From Ancistrus triradiatus (lineage: Eukaryota; Chordata; Actinopteri; Siluriformes; Loricariidae): a stretch of 64,000 nucleotides of DNA. Made by a program: the position numbers and the translations under genes. The notes under the pieces are model-generated. The model saw only the letters and a program-made list of their open reading frames with translations, was not told the DNA's origin and did no database searches. The DNA lies in the NCBI GenBank assembly GCA_025084515.1, contig JAJAGP010001694.1, forward strand, positions 1 through 64,000, given 5' to 3'. This document shows, piece after piece, positions 1 through 12,834 of the stretch; position 1 is the stretch's first letter; each line of letters begins with the position of its first letter.

Positions 1-872
1 AGAACGACTTGTGTGCTTAGGGTCGTTGTCTTGCTGCATGACCCACCTTCTTTTGAGATTCAGTTCATGGACAGATGTCCTGACATTTTCATTTGGAATT
101 CTCTGATATAATTCAGAATTCATTGTTCTATCAATGATGGCAAGCCGTCCTGGACCAGATACAGTAAAACAGGCCCAAACCATGATACTACCACCACCAT
201 GTTTCACAGATGGGATAAGGTTCTTATGCTGGAATGCAGTGTTTTCCTTTCTTCAAACATAACGCTTTTCTTTTAAACCAAAAAGTTCTATTTTTATCTC
301 ATTTGTCCACAAACATTCTTCCAATAACCTTCTGGCTTGTCCATGTGATCTAGAGCAAATTGCAGACGAGCAGCAATGTTCTTTTTGGAGAGCAGTGACT
401 TTCTCCTTGCAACCCTGCCATTCACACCATTGTTGTTCAGTGTTCTTCTGATGGTGGACTCATGAACATTAACATTAGCCAATGTGAGAGAGGCCTACAG
501 TTGCTTAGAAGTTACCCTGGGGTCTTTTGTGAGTTTGCCAAATATTACACACCTTGCTCTTGGAGTGATCTTTGTTGGTCGACCACTCCTGGGGAGGGTA
601 ACAATGGTCTTGAATTTCCTCCATTTGTTAACAATCTGTCTGACTGTGGATGGGTGGAGTCCAAACTCTTTAGATATGGTTTTGTAACCTTTTCCAGCCT
701 GATGAGCATCAACAACTCTTTTTCTGAGTTCCTCAGAAATATCCTTTGGTCATGCCACGATACACTTCCACAAACATGTGTTGTGAAGAGCAGACTGTGA
801 TAAAACAGGGTGCCCACTAACACCTGACTGTCATCCCATTGATTGAAAACACCTGACTCTAATCAACTGCAT
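1..872 (-). mobile_element. Tc1-like transposon, truncated at the window start
   Basis: A DD34E Tc1/mariner copy whose transposase reads on the minus strand. A readable piece at 294-482 includes ESTIRRTLNNNG and KNVCGQM, typical of the segment between the paired helix-turn-helix and the catalytic core. Further transposase follows in other frames up to about 760, so it is broken by frameshifts. The right end stops near 872 without the terminal inverted repeat that the 2601 copy keeps, and the left end lies outside the window. It is inactive. The family is the one whose ends begin CAGTGGTGCTTGAAAG. Confidence 0.9.
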
Positions 873-894
873 ACAAATTTCTTGTATTTCCTGT

Positions 895-1260
895 AATTTC
901 ATGTATTCTAATAATGACACTGAGAAAATTATACATGGTCATTATACCACCGCTAAAATAATGATATATCCAATCAAAATGGTGACCTAAGACTTTTGCA
1001 CAGTACTGTATATCACGTATATTGTCTGACAAGTATCTTGACTTCTCAAACATGTGTAAATTGTATAATTATATTCCAACCACTGCTTTAAAACGGTATG
1101 TATACATTTTCATGAATTCCTTTCTGAAGTGCCAAAGGATGATTTCAGTCTGAGCACAGATCTGTGAAACAAATGAAACATGTACTACAAACAATGCAAC
1201 ACAAAGGAACAGAGTGACAGAGACACAGTACATAATCCAGAGCAGCTCAGCTCAACCATC
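895..1260. repeat. MITE-like interspersed repeat, partial
   Basis: The stretch from about 927 to 1012, ending in CTAAGACTTTTGCACAGTAC, recurs with changes at 28085-28160. It is therefore a dispersed repeat fragment, probably the end of a non-autonomous DNA transposon. I see no gene in the rest of the interval. Confidence 0.5.
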
Positions 1261-1292
1261 ATGGGAAACAATCAAGCAATATACAACACATT

Positions 1293-1634
1293 TACACTCA
1301 CCGGCCACTTTATTAGGTACACGCTCAACTGCTCGCTAACAGATATATAATTAGCTAGTCACATGGCAGAAACTCAGTGCATTTAGGTATGTAAACATGC
1401 TCAAGACAACCTGCTGAAGCTCAAACAGATAATGATCAGAATGGCAAGTTAAGTCAATTTGAACATGCCAAGGTCGTTGGTGCTAAACATGCTGAAGTAG
1501 TTCAGAAACTGCTGATCTACCGGAATTATCAGCGGTTCAGTGGTAGTGTAAGGCGGTTCTGAAGGCAAAAGGGGTCTGAAGGGGTCCAACCTAGCACTAG
1601 CAATTTGTACTTAATAAAGCGGCCAGTGAGTGTA
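1293..1634. mobile_element. MITE with inverted ends and TA flanks
   Basis: The left end TACACTCACCGGCCACTTTA is matched in inverted form by the right end GGCCAGTGAGTGTA, preceded by TTAATAAAGC. TA at each end fits a Tc1/mariner-type insertion. At about 340 bp with no transposase left, it is non-autonomous. The class is inferred from the ends only. Confidence 0.7.
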
Positions 1635-2084
1635 TACAGGTGCAGAGAGCTCATGGAGTTTCTTTACTAGCACTCAGCTACTATTTGGGAAATGCGTGGT
1701 CCAAACCGACAGAAGAGCTGTCTCTTCTGTCTCAAACATTTTTAATCCTGGTTAAGGAAAGAATGTCACAACTCGCAGTGCAGCGCCCCCTGCTGCATAT
1801 GGGTCAGCGTAGCACTGAGTGCTAATGATCACATGTATGAGCAGATACACTGCATCGCTTACCTGGGAATGTGGTACAAGGATGCACTGTGGATGCACTT
1901 TTGCTGAGAAACCCTGGCTCCAAGCATTCACGTGAACTATTTGACACGTGAAAAATTTGTCAATGTCTATAAAATCAGAATCAGACATCTATTCCACATA
2001 TTTGGTCAGTGGCCTGTAGTGTGTCCTGGCAAACCCTAGATTTTCAAATGCATTTCGTTAACCATCTGCTGCTTAATGTATCCA

Positions 2085-2590
2085 GAACATAGGAGATGGT
2101 GGTGGGCTTCAGGAGGAAAGGGACCACGATCAGTCCTATTCCCTTCATGGGACAGAATGTTGAGCTGGTGGGTACTGACAGGTACTAGGATGTCTTGCTT
2201 GATAACTGACTGGACTGGAGGGCCAACACAGGGACTGTGTACAGGAAGAGGAAAGAGAGTAGACTGTACTTTCTGAGAAGGCTCAGGTCCTTTAATGTGT
2301 GCAGCAATCTTCTACCAGTCTGTTGCTGAGGTTGAGGTCTTCTTTGTAGCATTTTGTTGGGGAGGCAGCATCAGAGCAGGAGATACAAAAAAGCTCAACA
2401 AAACTGATCAATAAGGCTGTCTCAGTCTTGGGCTGCTCAGTGGACAGTTTCGAATTGACGGTGGAAAGGAGGACACAAACTCACTGCTATACTGAACAAT
2501 ACAGCTCTCCATGACATTGTTCCATGTTACAGCAGAGCTGAACAAGTCTGTTACTGAAAGTGCTCCGCTCTCTTTAAATTCAGCAAACAG
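2085..2590 (+). mobile_element. 3' end of a Rex1/CR1-like LINE retrotransposon
   Basis: The plus strand near 2262 encodes YFLRRLRSFNVCSNLL. After a frame change comes CWGGSIRAGDTKKLNK near 2350. This is the order seen at the C-terminal end of CR1/Rex1-type reverse transcriptases. The copy is 5'-truncated and frameshifted, so it is non-functional. A related copy lies at 16795-17790. Confidence 0.7.
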
Positions 2591-2600
2591 TTAACAGCTG

Positions 2601-4443
2601 CAGTGGTGCTTGAAAGTTTGTGATACCTTTAGAATTTTCTATATTTCTGCATAAAATATGACCTAAAACATCATCAGATTTCACACAAGTCCTAAAACTA
2701 GATAAAGAGAACCCAGTTAAATAAATGAGACAAAATATTATACTTGGTCATTTATTTATTAAGGAAAATAATCCAATATTACAAATTAGTATGTGAACTA
2801 GGATTATCAGTTAATTTGAAGGTGAAATTAGAGTCAGATGTTTTCAATCAATGGGATGACAACCAGGTGTGAGTGGGCACCCTGTTTTATTTAAAGAACA
2901 GGGATCTATCAAAGTCTGCTCTTCATAACATGTTTGTGGAAGTGTATCATAACACAAACAAAGGAGATTTCTAAGGACCTCAGAAAAAGAGTTGTTGATG
3001 CTCATAAGGCTGGAAAAGGTTACAAAACCATCTCTAAAGTGTTTTGGACTCCACCAATCCACAGTCAGACAGATTGTGTTACAAAATGGAGCAAATTCAA
3101 GACCATTTGTACCCTCCCCAGGAGTGGTCGACCAACAAAGATCACTCAAAGAGCAAGGTGTGTAATAGTTGGTGAGGTCACAAAGGACCACAGGGTAACT
3201 TCTAAGCAACTGAAGACCTCTCTCACATTGGTAATGTTAATGTTCATGAGTCCAACCATAAGAAGAACACTTTGAACAACAATGGTGTTTTCATGGAAGG
3301 TTGGCATGGGAAAAGCCACTTCTCCGCTCTCCAAAAAGGAACATTGCTGCTCGTCTAAGTTGCTGGAAAAAGCCAGAAGGCTATTTATTGGAAGAAATGT
3401 TTGTGGACAGATGGACCCCAAAAACAGAAATTTTACGGTTTTTAAAGTAAAAGCGTTCTTTTTGGAAGGAAAGGAAAAACACTTGACTTCCAGCATAAGA
3501 AACCTTATCCCATCTGGAAACATGGTGGTGGTAGTATCATGGTTTGGGCCTGTTTTGCTGTACTCTGGGCCAGGACGGCTTGCCATCATTGATGGAACAA
3601 TGAATTCTGAATTTATATCAGAGAATTCTAAAGGAAAAAGGGGACACGACAGCTGTGTGCTCCCTCTCGCGCTGGTCTCTGGCTCGGGCCACCCCCCTCC
3701 TTTTTTTCCCCCCTCACTAAAGCCCTTCCTGGGGGGTGGGGATAGTGTTATTCTTTGGCATGGCCATGGAAGATCTTCACTTCGCTGCAAGACCGAGGTG
3801 TAAAAATGCCTCCACTCGAAATGTTGGTGGAGATGGGAACCTGAAACTAGCAAGCTAATGTGAGAGAACGGCATCAAGCACCACCAAGAAAATCGCAAAG
3901 CAGATCTGAGACAGTGAAGTGGCATGAAATAAACGGAAAAGAGGAGATGGGCATAGAAGGGGAAATTCATCCTCCAAGCCGGTGGTGTCACATAGGAAGC
4001 AGAAGGAAAAAGAAAAACAGATCAACGACTCTACAGGAAAAATGTTGTGAAGGAACTGAAAACGAGCAGCTATTGTGGTGGAACCCACAACCATCCCAGA
4101 GCTGAAGCTGTTGTACGGAAGGAAGGGCTTAAAAATTCCTCCAAGCCGGTGTGCAGGGATGACAATAACAAGCTACAGGAAACGGTTTAGTTGCAATTTA
4201 TTGCCGCCAGGGGGGTCACAGCAGATACTGAAAGCAAAGGTTCACATACTTTTGGCACTCACTAATATGTAATACTGGATCATTTTCCTCAATAAATAAA
4301 TGACCAAGTATAATATTTTTGTCTCATTTGTTAAACTCTTTATCTAGTTTTAGGATTGCGTGAAAATCCGATGATGTTTTAGGTCATATTTATGCAGAAA
4401 TGTAGAAAATTTTAAAGGGTTCACAAACTTTCAAGCACGACTG
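2601..4443 (+). mobile_element. Tc1-like transposon, end to end, with foreign internal segment
   Basis: The left terminus starts CAGTGGTGCTTGAAAG and the right terminus ends with its complement followed by TA. The transposase reads on the plus strand from about 2937: TKEISKDLRKRVVDAHKAG, then a paired-domain-like linker, then NLIPSGNMVVVVSWFGPV of the catalytic core, in several frames. From about 3640 to 4040 the expected coding sequence is replaced by unrelated DNA, and Tc1 sequence resumes near 4041. Missing core sequence and frameshifts make it inactive. Confidence 0.9.
3640..4040. other. Foreign insert replacing part of a Tc1 transposase
   Basis: About 400 bp inside the Tc1 copy does not match the transposase that flanks it. 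It is GC-richer, has a poly-pyrimidine stretch near 3691-3730, and an open plus-strand frame from 3860 rich in Lys, Arg and Glu. A short piece near 3964-3988 resembles the Tc1 segment at 4132-4156, so internal scrambling may contribute. Origin unknown. Confidence 0.55.
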
Positions 4444-4533
4444 TATGTCCAAAAACGTCCATACACTCAACGAAGAAACGGATAATATTCAAATCAAGCT
4501 GAAATTCACACATAAATCTGACCCACTTTTTAA

Positions 4534-6130
4534 ATGATGTGGTTTGATCCACTAGCTGAAATCCAATATTTTTCTATTTATGGATTTATGAAACAGAAGA
4601 AGAAAAAGAAGAAGCCTACCAAACCGACTGCTTCTCCTACCAGTTTAAACTGCAAAAACGTTGTCACTATTCCTAGTGACTCAATTCATTTCACTAAAGA
4701 ATTGAAGTCCATCACTGACACTAAAGAGTTCTTCCAGCATTTGAGACTACATGCCAATTTTAATAAACATGGACAGGATGCTTCATACAATCACCAGGAC
4801 GCTAGTGAAAACTTTTCCTTTCAAGAAAGTTTTCTTGGTTGACTTTTCAAACTCAACCAAGTCTTCCTGATCACCACCTACAGGTCAATATGAAGCACTG
4901 GATTTCTATATTAATACAAAGGAGATCTGCTTAGAAAACCTAATCTAACAAAAGAAGAATACTCTGCACTAACAAAAAATCTGATACAACTTTCTATAGA
5001 CAGAACAGCTCCGACATCACAGTCAGTAATACACGGACATCCTAATAAAAATGGTTCGACAGCGGTAAAACATTTCATTGCTGCGGGACCTGAGAAGAAC
5101 CCTCCCAGAAGATCTGCTTCACTTTTGGGTCCGCATACTACTCACAAATAAGAGCGGTCAGGGACCATCCCATGCTAACCTCTTTGTTGAGAAACATTTC
5201 TGAACAATTACACTGGACCTGTACCCAGATTTCTGAGATACACTGACTACATTTTTGGTATTGCTATATGCACTTTTGAAGTGCTCCAACTGTTCATTTT
5301 TTCCTTCTACAAGTTCCACCCAGCTCTGTAATATACATCGAATATAGTACATCCTGGCATAAGCATTATGGACTCACTCCTATTTACAATTCTTTACATT
5401 CCAAGGCCTGCAAAAACTCCATCTTGTACTCGCAGCTACTAAGACTTAAGTGCATTTGCAGTGAGAATGAAGGCTTCCTCCAAAAAAGTATGGAAATGTA
5501 TGAATAGTTTCAGAACTGTGGGTTTCCTCTGCTCATGTTCTAATTATTCAGTGTGGACGCACTTACTCATAAACCATCTACTGTTAAGATGACAAGAATT
5601 CCTTTAGTGCGGACTCATCATCCTACAAATAAAACAGTGGCCAACATCATACTGAAACACTTCAAAATCCTGCAGGATAGTGCAGACACTGCATCCCTCT
5701 AATGTCCTATAGATGGGATAGAAACATCATCAAGACATACTGGTCAAGAGTGAGATAAATGATCATTTAGATCATAACCATGGAACAGTACCCACCAATC
5801 ACCCTAGATGTGCTACTTGTACATTTATTAAGACCACCACTTAAATAACTAGCACAAAATGATCAATCATCATGTACCATTCTTCCTCATGTATCACTAC
5901 AGGAGAGGTCTACTGTATTATTTGCAAGAGATGCAATCAGCAATTGGAGGAGAAACAAGAAGGTTCACTGACCGATTCCCTGAACACCTTCAGATCATCA
6001 AAACTAAGGATTTATCATTTCCAGTGGCAAGACATTTCAATACTAGTGGACATTCCATCAATTATGTATCTGTTTGGATTGCTATTTGTTGCTAGCAGCA
6101 ATCATATTACGAAAAGCAAAGACAAATAAC
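4534..6130 (+). mobile_element. Degraded Penelope-like retroelement
   Basis: Several broken frames in the same order point to a Penelope-like element. An N-terminal basic segment with SPTSLNCKNVVTIPSDSI and EFFQHLRLHANFN lies at 4600-4780. Reverse-transcriptase-like pieces follow at 5140-5330. RIPLVRTHHPTNKTVANII lies near 5590. A C-terminal GIY-YIG-like tail includes CITTGEVYCIICKRCNQQ near 5886 and PVARHFNTSGHSINYVSV near 6036. Stops and frameshifts throughout show it is dead. The Penelope assignment rests mainly on the reverse-transcriptase-to-GIY-YIG layout. Confidence 0.65.
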
Positions 6131-7114
6131 TGATCTACACTCTTGGAACTTTTGAACCCCTTGGAATGAATGTTATGATTTAAACATCAACATCTTCAAA
6201 CAAACTGGCCTCTCCTTCGATATGTCCGGAAGCACTTCATCTATGCATAGATGATGAAGGACCTCTGTCCAAAAACTCCTGTTCCTCTGGAAATTGTGTA
6301 CTTGTTTACAATTTTGATCACATCCATCTACCAATCCATCCATCCATCCCACTCCAGCTGATGGCTTTGTGCTCAAGTCTGGAAGCCTGATCCATGAAGC
6401 TCAAACAGTTCTGATGTTGCTTCTAAGCAGTGCAGTTTTTAACTCAGCAGTGACACTATAACAAAGAAGAGATCGTTCTTCAAGCTTCTGTGAGGTAGCG
6501 CATCTTCATGACTGAGCTATCATTGCCATATAATATGCTATCCCATATAATAGCACCATATCACACTTACAGCCAAGTGAGCTAGCCTGAAAGTTAATGG
6601 ACTGACTTGTAAACCTTTAACAGAACCATGCTGAAAGCCAGTGTGCTACAGTATGCCAGTGGTTCTCTACAAAAAGTATTGTGTGTACCTGAAATACCAA
6701 ATACACAAGCAAGGGGTGTCCTAATGCAACCTGTCCTTTCAACATGTGCCTCCCCATTTCACTTTACAATCATTCAAAACAGAAAACAGTACTAGTAGGT
6801 TACTGTACTACTGTAGGTTTCTGAAACAAGCTAGATCTTCAAGCAGATGTGCCCCCAGAGGATAGGGGGCAGAACCCCCACAACTCTGACCCAAACAAGC
6901 ACTAACAAAATGTGTGGAGGGAAATGTGCCTGGTTTATTCATTTATACTTTGATTATTATAGACAGACTGTGGGCCATGATGAAGGATACAGATTTTTAA
7001 ACATTTTTAAATCCTACCAGAGTTATATATAAGGCATGGCTGCCCCCTATTGGATGAAGCTGATTATTGCATTAAACGTTACCTAGCATGTCCTATGAAG
7101 GTAAATTACCACTG
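6131..7114. other. No gene recognised
   Basis: AT-rich sequence with short open frames only. No splice-flanked coding segment or clear mobile-element end was seen. Confidence 0.4.
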
Positions 7115-7625
7115 TTCATTCACTTTCTTACTGCGTGATCCTGGTCAGGGTCGCGGCTGAGCCGGTGCCTATAGCCGGCGGCACAGTGTGCAAGGCAGGA
7201 ACAACCCCAGACAGGGCACCAAGCCATCATAGGGCACATACACATTTAGAGACTAAATTAGCACTGTTCCTTTTTAAAGTTATGATTTTGTATTGATGGT
7301 TACACATCCCAAGCATATTTCTTTATACATTTGAATACAATAAAGCACAAGCATTTAAATGTAGTCTGTTGTTACACATGAAACTTGTAGAAGCATTTTT
7401 GCTTTTTATACTATGAAATGTTTTAAGGACAGATCCTGTCAGATAAGAATATTAAATAATTAATGGGGCAACATTACATTTTCTGCAAACCAAACTGTTA
7501 CTATTAAAAATAGTTCATTACTATCCCAAATCTAACAATATGTCCTTAACAATGAAATAAAAGTCAAAGGAACACTTATTTGCATGCATTTGGGTTTGTA
7601 ATTAGATTCATTTCTTAAACACAGC
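7115..7625. repeat. Dispersed repeat fragments
   Basis: The 7115-7240 part (GATCCTGGTCAGGGTCGCGG, then a segment on the acreage of CCAGACAGGGCACC) is a common fish interspersed repeat motif. A related motif, with CCAGTCCATCGCAGG, is at about 36360. The 7549-7571 part, CAATGAAATAAAAGTCAAAG, recurs at 28268-28290. No gene is seen. Confidence 0.45.
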
Positions 7626-8194
7626 ATTTCTGTATGAATTCCTCAAAGTTTCACCATGACATCACTTTGCTGTGCTCACAGTTTCGGTGCGTTCTGACTT
7701 TTCCAGACCTACTTGTGGTTCATCCACCACACAGAACAAAAGAAACCTGAGAACTTCCTCTGCAATCTGAGCTCAGAGAAAGTGGAAGTTCCTCCTTCAG
7801 TCCTTCTCAGTGTATTAAATTACAACGCTGTAAGTTTCTGAATGAGTCCATATCACACTTTAATCTGCTGCAGAGGCATCTAAGGATGACGGCTGAAAAC
7901 AAGGCTATATTATTTATGTACTTAAATATATACTCTCTCATTTGCCCTTTATTAGAACACCTGTACTAATACAGGTAACTAAATGAAGTGATATGACTGT
8001 AATAATACAGTTTGAGAGATTCAGTTCCAATCTGAACATTTCATATTTGATCTTATGAGATTTTCACCAACAACCTTCTCTAGAAAAGCATCCAGTGAGC
8101 AGGAAGTCTGATGAGAAGGTCAGAGGAGATGAACATGAACCTGACCTGAAGCTGTAAAAAGTGGTTAGAGTTGTTGTTGCAATTCTGACCAGTA

Positions 8195-8285
8195 TATATC
8201 CCTGGGTGGCACCTTCTCCTCACAGTGATAAGGTCCTGGGCTCAATCCCCAGATGTAGTGGTCTGGGTCCTTTTTGTGTGTAGCT
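8195..8285. repeat. SINE-like interspersed repeat fragment
   Basis: The segment containing AAGGTCCTGGGCTCAATCCC resembles the promoter-like head of a fish short repeat. A related head, GGCGGCACGGTGAATCAGTG, is at 15862. Family not named. Confidence 0.35.
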
Positions 8286-8571
8286 ACATGAATGTGGCCA
8301 CAGTTCTGACTTGATCCCCTTTTAGACACTGTGACAGAACCTTAATGGACAACAATGTGGCTAAATTAAAGCAATTCTGCAAAGAATTCCTCCACACCTG
8401 TGTGACAGACTGATCTCTGGTTATCTGAAAGGTTTGGTGGCAGTTATTGCTGCTAAAGGTGGCACAAATAGTCCAGTTAAGAGGGTAATGCTTTTCACAT
8501 GGGTGATGTGCTGCAAAACTGTTTTTCTTCAATGAATGAATTTATTTATTTAAACCTGTATATACACTGAC

Positions 8572-8830
8572 CTCACACACCCTTGTATGTGATGACAGTT
8601 TATGAACACGCCTCAACTTATGAATCGAAACACTTTTTCCTCTGTCAAACTCATATCGCTTTTTGCCCACCTTGGAGTTCCTTGCCATCTTTCCCAAGAA
8701 GCTGAGAGATCGAACCAGGGAGCGCAGGCCGTTCGACTTCTCCCCGCTTTGGTCTTTCTTAATCTCCTGACCCTCCGTTTTGTCCTCGTGCTCCCAAGAC
8801 TCAGCACCCAGCTCTGCATCCACACGGAGG
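8572..8830 (-). CDS. Last visible exon of the unrecognised gene (basic)
   Basis: A minus-strand segment after the acceptor TTTCTCAG. The preferred frame is open throughout: LRVDAELGAESWEHED, then SNGLRSLVRSLSFLGKMAR and KKRYEFDRGKSVSIHKLRR. The exon could end at the donor GAG/GTCAGT (8572). Alternatively it reads on for nine codons to a stop at 8542, where AATAAA overlaps and could serve as polyadenylation signal. The Ser/Arg/Lys-rich context contains possible basophilic kinase sites, which is inference. Confidence 0.6.
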
Positions 8831-10778
8831 CTGAGAAACATATGTATACACACTTTACACTACGATCCCATAAGCCTTCTGTTCTTAATGCAGGGTGGAT
8901 AAGCATAAGCTCTTACCTCTGTGAGGATCCTCCCAGTAAGGAGGAAAGAGAAGAGTGCACTGGAAAAAACACAAAAGCTTAAATCAGTCCAGCAACTACC
9001 TTCCTTCTACAGCGTTCCCTCAATCACTTTTTATATAAAATTATAGATGCACTATAATGCAGCACAAAACATTAGAGAAAGAAAGAATTTAGGAATGTGA
9101 GAAGTCATCGTGACGCTCTGTCCTGCTTTCATGCGTTGACAATAGACTTGGGAGAACAAATACAGGAAAGGCAGCTTCCGAATTAGTGTGCGCGCGCATA
9201 CACACACATACACACACCCAAGACGCTGAATTTATCGTATAATACATACGGTTCGTAAAAGCCTCAACCTTTACGGAGTTTAGATACCCTTATCCAGAAT
9301 GACTTACAAGTGAGTGCAGGACTTTGGGCTCCTCCAAAACCTTTAGGTATGCAGCCCAGCACTTTAACCTCTCACTTCTGACAACTACAATCATTAAATC
9401 AGAATTATATTAAATAAACTAAGAGACAACAGAAGATTAGGAAATGCCACCAAAATAAATACAGTATTATACAAAACGTTTTAGTCAAATTATTAAGTTT
9501 TGATGAAAGTTTTAATGAAATCTACTTAAAAGCTATGCATTAAACTGAGCAGATTATATATATTGTTATTATACCCAAATTTGTTTATTTCAGGTCTGCA
9601 ACACAGTTTCCTTCTCACAACACTTAAAAGGTGTTTTGGCACCGAGGATACCAAGTGACAAAGCGTTTCAGCGTTCCAGCGTTCCACATTCGTTTTAAAA
9701 TTCTCCACACATTCTCTTCTGGGATAAGGTACTGCCGGTAGGCGTACCCTCTTCTTTCGCGGCCATATCTTTGTAATGTGTGCAGCCTGTAGTTTTGCAT
9801 TGTCTTTTTAGAAAATGCATGGATGACCCTTGAAGGCAGCTTATGTTGCTCTAAAATGTCGGTGTACTTTTCTGCATTAATGCTGCCATCACATCAGGTG
9901 TAAATGACCCTTTTCCAAGGGCACTGACCCGACCCCATACCATGACAGAGCCTGGCTTCTGGACTTGTTGCTGATAACAGTCTGGATGGTCCTTTTCGAT
10001 TTGGTCCAGAGCACATCATCCATTTCTCCCAAAAAAGATCTGGAATATTGACTCATATTGACCACAATACACGTTTCTACTTTGTGATGGTCCATCTCAG
10101 ATACCTCTGGCTACAGAGAAGTTGATGCCACTTCTGGATATGGAAACATAAGGCTTATTTTTTGCACAGTAAAGTTTTAATGGCATTTGTGAATGTAACC
10201 CTGTACTGTAGTGCTTGATAAAGGTTTGATAAAGTAATCCCTTGCCCATGTGACTCTATCAGCTATTGATGAATGATGGTTCAGCTTGTGCATGCACCTT
10301 TGCCCTTTACTCATTGAAATTCCGCTGGAATCCTTGAATTATTTAACGATATTATGCAATGTAGAATTAGAAATATGTAAATCCCTTCCAATCTTTCTTT
10401 TAGAAACATTGTTTTCAAAAATTTCAATAGTTTTCTTAAACATTTATAGATAAACTGGAGATCCTCTGCCCATCTTGGCCTCCACAAAGACCCAGCCTTT
10501 TATAGATTCTGCTTTTGTACCAAATCATTAGTATAATCACCTGTTAACATCACCTGTTTGAAATCACATCATTATTTAGTTTTTTTGTTTAACAAAAAAA
10601 AATATCCCTTTTAACAAATTGTGTTGGCTTTCTTTAGTCCAAACAAAACATGACAAACCTTGTGTTCATCTACAAGGAAATGAAAGTAAGTAAACGCAAG
10701 ACATGCAGCGTTTTTTTTCTGATTTGGGGTTGTACATTCCATTTTCAGCATTAAACTGCTGCTGTACTCTAGAGCAAC

Positions 10779-10840
<62 letters not shown>

Positions 10841-12778
10841 TTTACCCTGGGTTTCAGAGCGCAGCTGTTGATTCTTATGGGATGGGTCACGTTCTTTCAT
10901 TGCAGTCTCATAAAGATATGGAACAGACACACTGTGGCCCTGTTGAGAGAGGAACGGTTCCTGTTATACACATGACAATATACCTTGCGATTTCACACAC
11001 AGACCTGGTCCTCTCCATTATATATAAACATGACCCCCACCCCCCATACACCAATACACATTCAAATGTTTGTACATGCAAACCTATATCTGTTAGCTTT
11101 AGTCCTACAGTCCAGTATAATTACACACACACACACACCCCTAACAGTTATCACTGTTAGTCCTGTAGCGTGTGAAACGAGCAGAGCATATTATTTTGTG
11201 ATGAAGAACTTGGTTTTTGTCTTACCTTGGGGAAAGTGAACACCCGAGAGTCAAGCTCTGCCTCCTCCTCAGTGAGTGACAGCAGTGTCTCCAGATCCTC
11301 ACAGTAATGGGTGATGGGGGCTCGGCGAGGGTCTCGCCTCCTGGGGCCTCCACCCTGAGTCTCCTCCTGAGGGTCCAGGTTCAACAAACTCACACTGACA
11401 GAGCGAGAGATCAACCGTCAAATTCTGTATCATTACTACTACTACTATGAATGATAATTACTAAGTATTGTGACATTACTCTAAATTGCTATAAAATCAC
11501 TACTGGTAAAGTGGTATTATTAAATTACAGCGGTACCTCGGTTCTCAGCCGCCTTGGAACTCATCAAAATTCGGTTCTCGACACATTTTGACTAGAAAAA
11601 ATTGTTTCGGTTCTCGTCATTTGTGCGGTACTTGGCACACTTGCTTAGACTTGTATCAGTCGAGCTGCGTGACGTGTTTCACAGTGATACAGCAATGCAG
11701 ATTCACAATAGCCCTCACTTAGTGCAGATCTCCCCTGTGTTTTTCTTTATTTTTATGCAAACAGTACTGTATTCTTAGTGCAAATGAGTCTCCATGGATC
11801 CTAAAAAAGGTTACTGATAAGAAACAACCAAAAGGAAATCAGTAAATGAATCCTCTTGGCTTTCAAGCTGCAGTTAGCATTAGCAGCTATGCTAGCACCT
11901 TGAGTTCACCAATAGAGTGAACTCTAGAGAAGTGATTTGCTTTTATTATAAAATAATAATATAAAAAAAAATAAAAATAAAAAAAAATAAAAAAACCAAC
12001 TTAATTATACAATAAGCTTTGTGGTAATGGTTTTGGCCTACTGCAAGTTAATGTACAAGTGATAATGTCAGTGTTAATGTGTAATAGGCTCCGCTATGAT
12101 AAAGAATACACTATATTAAACTCATCAGTTCCTGATACATTTAATTTACGATGGATTTGTCGGTACAGATCCCCATCGTAAATCACCTAATAGCACGTAA
12201 TAGCACCTGTACAATACAACTCCATTAATGAATGTAATGCCTTTACAGGATGGATTTTCTGGGGGTCTGAAATGGATTACTTATTCCTTATGGGAAAAAC
12301 TTGCTCACTACTGTACATTTTCAGTTCTCAACACGGCTTCTGGAAGAAATTGACGACGAGAAGCAAGGTACCACTGTATATGATGTCACTATTATTGCTT
12401 TTATTATAATCATCATCATCATCATCATCATCATTGTTGTTATTATTACTACAATACGACTATGATTATGTAATCTAACCAACTATTGTATAAAAACTGG
12501 ATGATAATAAGAACAACAACAACGTAACATTAAAAATATCATATACAGTATGGCAATATACATTTTTGGTGAATTATCTTAAATCTCACACAAAAAAACA
12601 AGAAAAATCCAGCCCTTAATTTAAGCAAATATACTCCAAAAAAACCACATTTAATACTTTGTACTTCCATTGCCATTAAAATAGAGCTTCGTCTTCTCTT
12701 ATAATCTCTCAAAGTTGAAGAATACAGAGCAGAATATTTGTGCCTAACACTCTTCAAAGAAACTCTCCTGGACTTCCG

Positions 12779-12834
<56 letters not shown>

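Noticed and set aside
10666..11160. Long Cys/Val or Thr/His open frames over the GT repeat
   Set aside because: They are produced by the dinucleotide microsatellite and have no splice or domain support.
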